Assembly: GCF_002355275.1 (NCBI RefSeq)
Contig: NZ_CP023449.1
Location: 3,946,001-4,010,000 of the forward strand
Origin: Rhizorhabdus dicambivorans
GTDB taxonomy: Bacteria; Pseudomonadota; Alphaproteobacteria; Sphingomonadales; Sphingomonadaceae
Reading direction: 5' to 3'
Length of the DNA stretch: 64,000 nt
Below, piece by piece: positions 17,246-24,883 of the stretch. Below the pieces are notes generated by a model. It did not search any database. It was given only the letters and a program-made list of their open reading frames with translations, and was not told where the DNA came from. How positions within the stretch are numbered: the first letter of the stretch is position 1; each line of letters begins with the position of its first letter. Made by a program: the position numbers and the translations under genes.

Positions 17246-18277
17246 ATGGCCGCCAGCATGTCCCTGCCGGCGATCGACATCCACACCCATATGGTGCCGG
17301 GGCACTTCCCGGCCAGCCTAGCGGGGGCGCCGTCGGCGATCGAGATCCGGCGAGGCTGCGATTGCGGCCACGCCGAAGTGTTCGTCGACGGGCGGCAGTT
17401 CCGTTCGATTACCGATGAATGCTGGGACATAGGCCGGCGGCTGGAGACGATGGATCGCATGGGCATTGGCCGGCAGATATTGTCGCCAATGCCCGAGCTG
17501 CTGAGTTTCTGGCGGCCGGCCGACGAGGCCGCCGCGATCGCCGAGCATGTCAACGCCGAGCTGGCAGCGATGGTAGAGCGCGCGCCCGGCCGCTTCGCCG
17601 CGCTGGGGATGGTCCCGCTCCAGGATCCTGACCGCGCGATCCGCATGCTCGAAAAGCTGATGGCGGAGCGGTCCTTTCTCGGTGTCGAGATCGGCACGAA
17701 TATCGGCGGCATCCCGCTCGGCGACGCGCGGTTTCGGCCCTTCTTCGCGGCGGCCGAGCGGGTGGGCGCGGCCATATTCGTGCATCCGCTCAAACCCCTG
17801 GCGTGTTACCCCTTGCCAGGCCCTGGGGCAATGGAGGCCCTCGCCTGCTTCCCCTGCGAAACAGCGCTCGCCGCGGTATCGATCATCGCCTCCAATATCG
17901 CCATCGATCATCCCGGCCTGCGCATCGCGTTCAGCCATGGCGGCGGCGCCCTGTCGCTGCTGCTGCCCCGACTGGACCATGGCTGGCGAACCACCCCCGC
18001 GGTGGGTGCCGCGATCGCGGACCTGCCCTCGCTGCAGGCGCGCCGCTTCTTCTACGACATGCTGGTCTATGATGGGGAGACGCTGCGCTTCCTGATGCGA
18101 TCGCTCGGCAAGACCCAGCTGTGTATCGGTACCGACCTGCCCTTCGCGGTGGCAGAGCGCGATCCGCTCGGGCGGATCGCGGGGCTTGAGCTGCTTCCAG
18201 CCGATGAGGGGTTGCTGCGACATGGCAATGCGGCGCGCTTTCTGGGATTCGAGGAAGACGGACCGCAGCAGCACTGA
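17246..18277 (+). CDS. amidohydrolase 2 family (ACMSD-like) protein
   Basis: Metal-dependent TIM-barrel protein of 343 residues, close in pattern to ACMS decarboxylase and related non-oxidative decarboxylases. It shows the HxH metal motif in AIDIHTHMVP, a FVHPL histidine, FSHGGGALSLLLPRLD, and a late metal aspartate in IGTDLPFA. ATG 17246 lies 5 nt after the CoA-transferase stop. Family members decarboxylate or hydrolyse ring-cleavage or aromatic acids, which would fit after extradiol opening. The long open frame upstream of 17246 is antisense or out-of-frame to the transferase and is not part of it. Confidence 0.87.
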   Translation: MAASMSLPAIDIHTHMVPGHFPASLAGAPSAIEIRRGCDCGHAEVFVDGRQFRSITDECWDIGRRLETMDRMGIGRQILSPMPELLSFWRPADEAAAIAEHVNAELAAMVERAPGRFAALGMVPLQDPDRAIRMLEKLMAERSFLGVEIGTNIGGIPLGDARFRPFFAAAERVGAAIFVHPLKPLACYPLPGPGAMEALACFPCETALAAVSIIASNIAIDHPGLRIAFSHGGGALSLLLPRLDHGWRTTPAVGAAIADLPSLQARRFFYDMLVYDGETLRFLMRSLGKTQLCIGTDLPFAVAERDPLGRIAGLELLPADEGLLRHGNAARFLGFEEDGPQQH

Positions 18278-18366
18278 CCGCCATTGGAGCGCAGCCTTCC
18301 GAAACGACGCGAGCCCGGTCTCGTCCGCTATTCGCGCAAGATCGCCTGTGTGCTAGCCCCGGGCGG

Positions 18367-18951
18367 ATGAAGACAAATCCCACCCCGTCCGGACAGACCG
18401 AGGAAGGCTCCGAGCGCCGACGCCAGATCCTGGAAATCGCCGCGCAACTATTTGCCCGGAAAGGATATCGGGGAACGTCCATGCGCGATATCGGCTTGCA
18501 GGCAGGAGTGCTCGGCGGTTCCCTCTACCATCATATCAAATCCAAGGACGCGTTGTTCGTCGAGCTTCATGGCGCCGCGCTGGACGCCGCCGAGGAGAGG
18601 ATCGCCAAGGCGGTTCGCGATCAGGATGGGCCATGGGCGAAGCTCCAGGCGGCATGCGCGACGCTGCTGGAGATTCAACTCGCGCCGGATTCGTTGACGA
18701 CGCCGATGATGAACGATTTCCGGGAAGTCCCCGATGCCGTCCGGAAGCAGTTGATCGCACGTCGCGACAGATTCGAGGACTTATTCCGTGTACTGGTCGA
18801 AAGCCTCCCGCTGCGGCCCGAGATCGACAGGTCCATTTACCGGAACCTGCTGTTGACGCAGCTAAACTCCACCGCCGACTGGTATCGCCCGGGCAGGCTG
18901 AAGCCCGCCGATCTGGCCGCGCAGATCGTCGCGATCTTCCGGCAGGGCTGA
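18367..18951 (+). CDS. TetR-family transcriptional regulator 2
   Basis: TetR regulator of 194 residues, with its helix-turn-helix near residues 17-63 (RRQILEIAAQLFARKGY, TSMRDIGLQAGV, GSLYHHIKSKDALF). The pattern recalls regulators of acyl-CoA or sterol catabolism such as KstR2. It is 89 nt downstream of the amidohydrolase and has no palindrome in front, so it may be read through from that operon or have its own promoter. It is the second candidate for the protein that binds the palindromes; which of the two does so cannot be told from sequence. Confidence 0.88.
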   Translation: MKTNPTPSGQTEEGSERRRQILEIAAQLFARKGYRGTSMRDIGLQAGVLGGSLYHHIKSKDALFVELHGAALDAAEERIAKAVRDQDGPWAKLQAACATLLEIQLAPDSLTTPMMNDFREVPDAVRKQLIARRDRFEDLFRVLVESLPLRPEIDRSIYRNLLLTQLNSTADWYRPGRLKPADLAAQIVAIFRQG

Positions 18952-18996
18952 TCCCGCCATTGGATCGGATGGAAGGTGGCCACCTCCGACAATTTG

Positions 18997-19016
18997 ACTG
19001 TAACATACGTTTGGTA
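18997..19016. promoter_or_regulatory. weak operator-like site, copy 10
   Basis: ACTGTAACATACGTTTGGTA resembles copy 9 (TTGTACATACGTTCAA) in its core but has one extra base in the left arm and a lost right arm. It lies about 30 nt before the acyl-CoA dehydrogenase start. Positional consistency is the main reason to list it. Confidence 0.3.
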
Positions 19017-19047
19017 TAACGAGCCTGCACTTTCGGAAAGGAAGCCG

Positions 19048-19228
19048 ATGCCCAGTTACGCGCCGCCCATCGACGACTATCGTTTCCTGCTCACGCGGGT
19101 GCTCGGGTTCGACCAGGCGATGGCCGAGACGGGTAAGGAGGTCGATGCGGACTTGGCGCTGGCGGTGCTGGAGGAAGCCGGGCGGATGTGCACCGATCGG
19201 CTCGCCCCGCTCAACCGGGAAGGCGATG
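19048..19228 (+). pseudogene. acyl-CoA dehydrogenase, 5' stub cut by IS21 element
   Basis: First 60 codons of a FadE-type acyl-CoA dehydrogenase (MPSYAPPIDDYRFLLTRVLG, ending LAPLNREGD), a family of about 600 residues that oxidises acyl-CoA to enoyl-CoA with FAD. ATG 19048 follows GGAAAGGA. The native sequence stops at 19228 and continues into the IS left end; the open frame closes at 19245. The rest of the gene is not found on the other side of the IS, so it was deleted or moved. An in-pathway beta-oxidation step is therefore lost unless another copy exists elsewhere. Confidence 0.85.
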
Positions 19229-19391
19229 TGTCAACGCCGGGATAAAAACGGGCCAGGCACCGGTTTAAAATGGGGCCAGTTGGTTTGAACAAAAAGCCCC
19301 AAGGTTGAGGCTGGGCAGCATCGGCAGCGGGGAAGCGGCTGGAGCGGAGCGGAAGCCGATTTCCCGCTGCCGATGGCCGCCCGTTCTTAGG

Positions 19392-20207
19392 TCATTTATC
19401 CTCCCCCTTGTCCTTCTGGCGCTTGCGGCTGCTGGCGAGACGGAAGCTGTCACCATTCATCTCGAGAATGTGGACGTGGTGTGTCAGCCGGTCGAGCAGG
19501 GCGCCGGTCAGGCGTTCGGAGCCGAACACCGATGTCCATTCATCGAAGGGCAGATTGCTGGTGATCAGCGTGCTGCCGCGTTCATAGCGCTGGCTGAGTA
19601 CCTCGAACAGCAACTCGCCGCCCACGGCGGTGAATGGTACATATCCCAACTCGTCGAGGATCAGCAGCTTTACAGATGCCAGATGCTTTTGCAGGCTGCG
19701 CAAGCGACGCTCGTCGCGAGCCTCCATCAGGTCATGGACCAACGCCGCGGCCGTTGTGAAGGCCACGCTGTGCCCTTTCTGGCACGCAGCCAGTCCTAGC
19801 GCGAGGGCGGTGTGGGTCTTACCGGTGCCGCTGGGGCCCAGCGCAATGACATTACGCCGCCGCTCGATCCATTCACCGCGCGCCAGTTCCAGAACCAAGG
19901 CCTTGTTCAGTGATGGCTGGGCTGCAAAGTCGAAGGTGTCAAAGCTCTTGGTGTGCGGGAAGCGAGCCATGCGGATACGGCGCTCCACCATCCGGCGCTC
20001 GCGATCAATCCGTTCAAGTTCGCACAGGCGCAGCAGATAGCGGGGGTAATCGGCCCGATCCTGCGCGGCCTCGAAGGCGACCTTCTCATACTCGCGCACA
20101 AAGGTGGGCAGCTTGAGCGCTTTGAGATGGTTGGCCAGTAGTACAGCGGGCGGCACGCTGGTGGGTTCGGCCTCGATGGCTGGCAGCGGCATCATGGGAT
20201 CACTCAT
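19392..20207 (-). CDS. istB: IS21 family helper ATPase IstB
   Basis: AAA+ ATPase of 271 residues that assists IstA transposase in target selection. It has a Walker A GPSGTGKTHTALALG, Walker B LLILDELGYVPF and the ITSNLPFDEW sensor region. The start at ATG 20207 overlaps the istA stop by 4 nt; the longer open frame upstream is antisense to istA and can be ignored. It looks intact. The protein is clearly homologous to, but distinct from, the IstB at 43761. Confidence 0.95.
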   Translation of the reverse strand: MSDPMMPLPAIEAEPTSVPPAVLLANHLKALKLPTFVREYEKVAFEAAQDRADYPRYLLRLCELERIDRERRMVERRIRMARFPHTKSFDTFDFAAQPSLNKALVLELARGEWIERRRNVIALGPSGTGKTHTALALGLAACQKGHSVAFTTAAALVHDLMEARDERRLRSLQKHLASVKLLILDELGYVPFTAVGGELLFEVLSQRYERGSTLITSNLPFDEWTSVFGSERLTGALLDRLTHHVHILEMNGDSFRLASSRKRQKDKGEDK

Positions 20208-21724
20208 GCTGCCACTCCCGTCGCTGGAGTGCCTGCCTGCGAGAGCAGGCCCATGTAGGTGCGCGGATCGGTACGCCCGACATTCGCGCGCGGCAAATGC
20301 GGGTAAAATTGCAGATCGAGGCGCGGCACACGCTGTTCGAGGCGGGCCAGCGCGATCATCTTGATCGCATCGAAGCTGATTGCCCCCATCTCCAGCGCGC
20401 GGGCCACTGCCCATTCCACCAGGGACTGCTCGAAGCGTTCGCATAGCCGCAGCACCTGGATGAACTCGCGCCGTCCCTCTTTGCCGCTGCGCGCCTCCAT
20501 CAGTCGTCGGATGCGATGCATCGGTTCAGCCAGCACCCAGCCATCGAGCGGCGCTGCCTGATCAAGCGCGCGGGGTTTCTGTTCTAACAGCGCCAGATAG
20601 TGCAGCGGGTTGGCAATGAAGTCCTCCCGCTCATAGCTGCGCGGATGCACTGCGATCAGCTCCCCGCCACAGATGATCGCAACCCGATCGACATAGCCTT
20701 TGATTACGACCTCCTGGTGGGCATAGGCCGTCGGCACCGAATAATCATTGGTACGATAGCGCACCAGCGACATCGACGAGGCCCGCCCCGTCACCATATG
20801 GCAGGGATCGAACGGCACCGCCGGTAGCGGCATAAAGGCCGCCAGATCAGCCACCAGCCTGTCACCGATGCTGCGCTCATGCCCGCGCAAGATGGCCTGT
20901 CGTCGCTCCATGCATTGTTCGACAAAGCGCGCGTTCAGCGCATCAAAGCTGGGCGCCTCTGGCCTCGGCACCATGAAGTGGCGCCGGGAATAACCGACCA
21001 GCCCCTCGACCTTGCCCTTGTCGTTACCCTTGCCGGGGCGCCCGAATTTGTCTTCGAACAGGTAATGGCTCTGGAGGGTCGAGAACATCCGGCTGCGCTC
21101 GCGCTTCCCGTCGCCCAGGATCTGCGCCACTGCCAGCTTGGTGTTGTCATACAGGATCGACTGCGGGATGCCGCCGAAGAAGGCAAAGGCCGCCACGTGC
21201 CCTTCGCAAAATGCCTCAGCCACCTCGGCAGGATAGGCTTTAACGAACGGCGCATCGCTGTGCGGCAGGTCCATGCAGAAATAGTGGAACCGCACCAACT
21301 TGCCGTCGATGATCCCGTCCGCCTCACCAAAATCCACCTGCGCATGCCCCGGCTTGTGGCTCAATGGTATGAACACCTCGCGGCTGCGCAACTTGGCGCC
21401 CGCCACATAGTCGCGAACAATGGTGATGCCGCCGGTGAAGCCATGTTCATCGCGCAGACGCTCGAAAATACGCGCGGCAGTGTGTCGCTGTTTGATGTGA
21501 ACCTTGCGGTCATCCACCAGGATTTGGTCAATGATGTCGGTAAATCCGGACAGCTTGCGGCTGTAGGTTTGCCCGCTCCGGCCGTGCGCTGCTGGCTCTG
21601 GAAAGCACAGCATCTTGTCGACGGTCTTGCGATTGATCCCAAAATACCGGGCGGCAGCGCGACGGCTCATCCCGTCAATCAGCACGGCGCGGCGGACCTT
21701 CTGATAAAGCTCCACTCTCTTCAT
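20204..21724 (-). CDS. istA: IS21 family transposase IstA
   Basis: DDE transposase of 506 residues. It has an N-terminal helix-turn-helix (SRRAAARYFGINRKTVDKML) and a catalytic core with acidic residues in HAQVDFGEAD, ILYDNTKLAV and KGKVEGLVGYSRR. The ATG at 21724 is directly preceded by GGAGG. It looks full length and intact. It is co-transcribed with istB through an ATGA overlap. Confidence 0.95.
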   Translation of the reverse strand: MKRVELYQKVRRAVLIDGMSRRAAARYFGINRKTVDKMLCFPEPAAHGRSGQTYSRKLSGFTDIIDQILVDDRKVHIKQRHTAARIFERLRDEHGFTGGITIVRDYVAGAKLRSREVFIPLSHKPGHAQVDFGEADGIIDGKLVRFHYFCMDLPHSDAPFVKAYPAEVAEAFCEGHVAAFAFFGGIPQSILYDNTKLAVAQILGDGKRERSRMFSTLQSHYLFEDKFGRPGKGNDKGKVEGLVGYSRRHFMVPRPEAPSFDALNARFVEQCMERRQAILRGHERSIGDRLVADLAAFMPLPAVPFDPCHMVTGRASSMSLVRYRTNDYSVPTAYAHQEVVIKGYVDRVAIICGGELIAVHPRSYEREDFIANPLHYLALLEQKPRALDQAAPLDGWVLAEPMHRIRRLMEARSGKEGRREFIQVLRLCERFEQSLVEWAVARALEMGAISFDAIKMIALARLEQRVPRLDLQFYPHLPRANVGRTDPRTYMGLLSQAGTPATGVAA

Positions 21725-21754
21725 CCTCCACCTCCGCCCAAAAACGGAGGTCTA

Positions 21755-21937
<183 letters not shown>

Positions 21938-22017
21938 TTAGCACCGGAAATGCCTTGAAGCACCTACTTTGCCGGGAAATGGCCCACAAGGGGCCTGTCC
22001 TCTAATATCGGCGCACC

Positions 22018-23253
22018 CTATCGTCGCACATCGCGTTCCGCGAGCAGGCAGAGGTGCGCCAGCATCGTCCGGCCCAGCTCTTCCCGATCGAATTTCCTGA
22101 CCCCTTTCTGGCCGTTGGCGGATAGCCGGGCGCGGCGATCCGGGTCCATCTGAAGGCGCACTATCGCATCTGCGAGCGCGTCCGGATCGCCACCGGGCAA
22201 TATCTCGCCGGCCTCCGCCTCCTCCACGATCCGGGCGGATTCGCCGGGGACTGCGTGAAGCACCGGAATGCCCATTGCCATGCATTCGAACAGTTTGGAA
22301 GGGATGACGGTCGCAAAGAGCGGATCGGGCTTCAGATGGATGATGGTCGCATCGAGAAGCGACCAGTAGCGAACGACCTGTTCCTTCGAGACGGTGGGCA
22401 CGAAGAGTATATTGGGAAGATCTCCGGCATAGTGGATCAGCCGCTCGCGTTCCGCCCCATCTCCCAGCATCAACAGGGAAACATCCTTCCCATCGGCCCG
22501 GCCGGCGAGCAACGATGCGGCGTCGACCAACGTTTCCAGCCCATGCGCCATGCCATGCGTGCCGATATAGCCGACCACGAACTGATCCTGGAGGCCGAGT
22601 TCGACCGCGAGCGCCCCATCCTTCGGCTGCGACGCGAAGCGGCGGAGGTCGGCGCCATTCGTGACGACCTCGATCTTGGCCAGATCGATGCCGCGGGCGA
22701 TGAGGTTTTCCCGAAAAGCCCTGGTCACGCAGATGATCGCGTCCGCCCGTCGGTACAGAAACAGTTCGAACTTCTCGAGCCAGTCGAGAAGGCGCGACGC
22801 CCGCATCGCCGAAACCGCCCGAATGGATTCGGGCCAGAGATCGCGCAGTTCGAATACCCAGGGACGGCGCTTGAAGGCCGAGGTCACCCATGCGGCGACA
22901 GCCGTGAAGAATTGCGGCGACGTGCCTATGATCACATCCACCCGGCGAACGAACAAGGACGCGAGCGTCGCCATCATCATGAAGCTTAGATAGTCGAGGA
23001 TACGCCGGGCGAAGCCCTCGTTCCGGGTGATGTAGGACCAGACGCGTATGACGCGGATGCCGTCCATCTCCTCGCTTTGCCAGAGGCGGTTGCGATACCC
23101 TTCAAACACCTTTCCACGCGGAAAATTGGGCGTGCAGGTAATGACCGTGACGCGGTGCCCCTCGAGCACCCACAATCGGCAATGCTCGAAGGTACGGCTC
23201 GCCGGAGCGTTCACCTCGGGCGGGAAATTATCGGACAGGAAAAGGATATGCAT
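22018..23253 (-). CDS. GT4-type glycosyltransferase (WbuB/WcaI-like)
   Basis: Glycosyltransferase family 4 protein of 411 residues. The N-terminus MHILFLSDNFPPEVNAPASR, with FELRDLWPESI after the first third, is typical of the WbuB/WcaI group that adds sugars to undecaprenyl-linked repeat units at the inner face of the membrane. The C-terminal half has VGYIGTHGMAHGLETLVDAA and the nucleotide-sugar site PSKLFECMAMGIPVLH. It starts 3 nt after the heparinase gene stop, so the operon continues. Donor and acceptor sugars are unknown. Confidence 0.9.
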   Translation of the reverse strand: MHILFLSDNFPPEVNAPASRTFEHCRLWVLEGHRVTVITCTPNFPRGKVFEGYRNRLWQSEEMDGIRVIRVWSYITRNEGFARRILDYLSFMMMATLASLFVRRVDVIIGTSPQFFTAVAAWVTSAFKRRPWVFELRDLWPESIRAVSAMRASRLLDWLEKFELFLYRRADAIICVTRAFRENLIARGIDLAKIEVVTNGADLRRFASQPKDGALAVELGLQDQFVVGYIGTHGMAHGLETLVDAASLLAGRADGKDVSLLMLGDGAERERLIHYAGDLPNILFVPTVSKEQVVRYWSLLDATIIHLKPDPLFATVIPSKLFECMAMGIPVLHAVPGESARIVEEAEAGEILPGGDPDALADAIVRLQMDPDRRARLSANGQKGVRKFDREELGRTMLAHLCLLAERDVRR

Positions 23254-23256
23254 GGC

Positions 23257-24876
23257 TCAGTCCCACTCGAGCGAAAGGGTGGAGCATCCTCCGCCGAGCG
23301 TCAGCGACAGGCAGGAGGATGGCAGGCTCACCCCGAACTCGGGATGGTAACTGGATGCCTCCACACGCACCGCCGCCGCCTGAGCATTCCAGCGGATCGG
23401 ACCGCCTTCAGGTGGAAATAGCAGCCCCCTCCCGGGCCCCTCGATCGAAATCCTCACCGCCGGGTGAAGATGGAAGCGCGCCTCGGCGGGTGTGTCCGGC
23501 GTGACGCTGTCCTCGACCGTCAATCCATGCTCGCCGAGCGTCACCCGGCGGCGGTGGACCGCCCGCGTTCCCAAATGCCGATAGCCGTCATGCGCGCCAC
23601 CGGCTTCCAGCCTATCGCCGCCGGCGCGCGCATAGGTGTCGAACGGCACCGCGCGGCGGCCTACCCGAAATGCCGCCCATGTCTCCGACGAATTTTCATC
23701 GTCCACCGTTACCGTACTGTGCGCCCGCGTGCCGCGCTGGCGCTGACGTTCGGTACCAAGGGCATAGATCGACGTGCCCGAATTGACGATGATGCGAGAC
23801 GCGCCGAACGAGAATTCGAGTGACAATGTATCGGCATGCGCATGCCCGGGAAGATGATCCGGGCCCACCCGCGCCAGATCGAGAAACAGGGTGGCCCGGT
23901 CATTGGCGAGGCGCGCATAACCGCTCTCGCCCAGCCATGGGGAAGGAGGCGCCGCAGGCGGGGCGAAGCCGAGCCGCGAGGCATAAGCGACAAGCTCGGA
24001 TAGCGTCGGGGCGATGCCGAACGCGGCATCGTTGAAGAAGGCGACGCCCTGGTCCGGATGCGAAAGGGCCGCCAGCCAGTCAAGCGCAGGCCGGATATGG
24101 CGCCGGATCGCGTCGTTGAGCCAAGCGATTCGCGGGTACCCGAATGCCGCCAGCATGTTGGCCAGATCGAGCAAATCCTCGACGGCGAGCGCATGGTACA
24201 TCGGGCTCAGCTCGAATTGCGCGCCATCGGGCAGGAATTGCTCGGGAAGCTGCCTCTCCAGGATATGCGCGCCACGATCGAGCCAGCGCTCCCCTTCCTT
24301 CCCTCCAAAGAACAGGCCGGCGAAGACAAGAGCCTTGCCGTTGGAAAAAAGATGGTTGCCGAGAAGGTGCCACTCGATCTTTCGTTCGAGCGCGCGCGCC
24401 TGATGCGCGAGGCTGTGAAGAGCCTCATTGCCCAGATCATTGCCTGCCAGCGCCCATTTTATCCAGTTCACGATTCGCAACGAGAGCGGATAGGGTTGCC
24501 AACCGGTGCCGCTGTCCGGCCGATTGGCGGCGATCCATTCGGCGATGAGGGCACGATGCCAAGCGGCCCTGCGCGGCGCCTCGCTTGCCGTCAGGTCATC
24601 GAAATAGTGCAGATTATAGCGCCAGAGGAGCGGGCGATCGGGATTGTCCCAGCCATCTTCGGCGAGCGAACCTCGTGCATTGAGCAGCATATAGTCCCGG
24701 GGCCCGATCAGCGAGGGACGGCGGGCTGCGGGCGCGGTCCAACTCCCCCGGCCTTCGCGAAGCGGCGGTGTCGGCCGAATGCGCACCGGCCTTTCAGGCA
24801 GATATGTCCCCAACCGGCCGATGATCTGCACCGGACGGAGATGACGAAGGGTACGAAAATAGACGCCCGCCCACAT
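23257..24876 (-). CDS. heparinase II/III family protein
   Basis: Protein of 539 residues with an alpha/alpha-toroid N-terminal domain (NPDRPLLWRYNLHYFDDL, then WQPYPLSLRIVNWIKW) and a C-terminal beta-sheet domain holding LPGHAHADTLSLEFSFG, the metal/substrate region of heparinase II/III-type polysaccharide lyases. No clear signal peptide is seen, which is unusual for a secreted lyase but common for these proteins inside exopolysaccharide clusters. ATG 24876 is chosen because it lies 8 nt after the preceding stop; the 62 codons further upstream are antisense-like. It may trim or modify a uronate-containing polymer. Confidence 0.82.
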   Translation of the reverse strand: MWAGVYFRTLRHLRPVQIIGRLGTYLPERPVRIRPTPPLREGRGSWTAPAARRPSLIGPRDYMLLNARGSLAEDGWDNPDRPLLWRYNLHYFDDLTASEAPRRAAWHRALIAEWIAANRPDSGTGWQPYPLSLRIVNWIKWALAGNDLGNEALHSLAHQARALERKIEWHLLGNHLFSNGKALVFAGLFFGGKEGERWLDRGAHILERQLPEQFLPDGAQFELSPMYHALAVEDLLDLANMLAAFGYPRIAWLNDAIRRHIRPALDWLAALSHPDQGVAFFNDAAFGIAPTLSELVAYASRLGFAPPAAPPSPWLGESGYARLANDRATLFLDLARVGPDHLPGHAHADTLSLEFSFGASRIIVNSGTSIYALGTERQRQRGTRAHSTVTVDDENSSETWAAFRVGRRAVPFDTYARAGGDRLEAGGAHDGYRHLGTRAVHRRRVTLGEHGLTVEDSVTPDTPAEARFHLHPAVRISIEGPGRGLLFPPEGGPIRWNAQAAAVRVEASSYHPEFGVSLPSSCLSLTLGGGCSTLSLEWD

Positions 24877-24883
24877 CGCCGGG

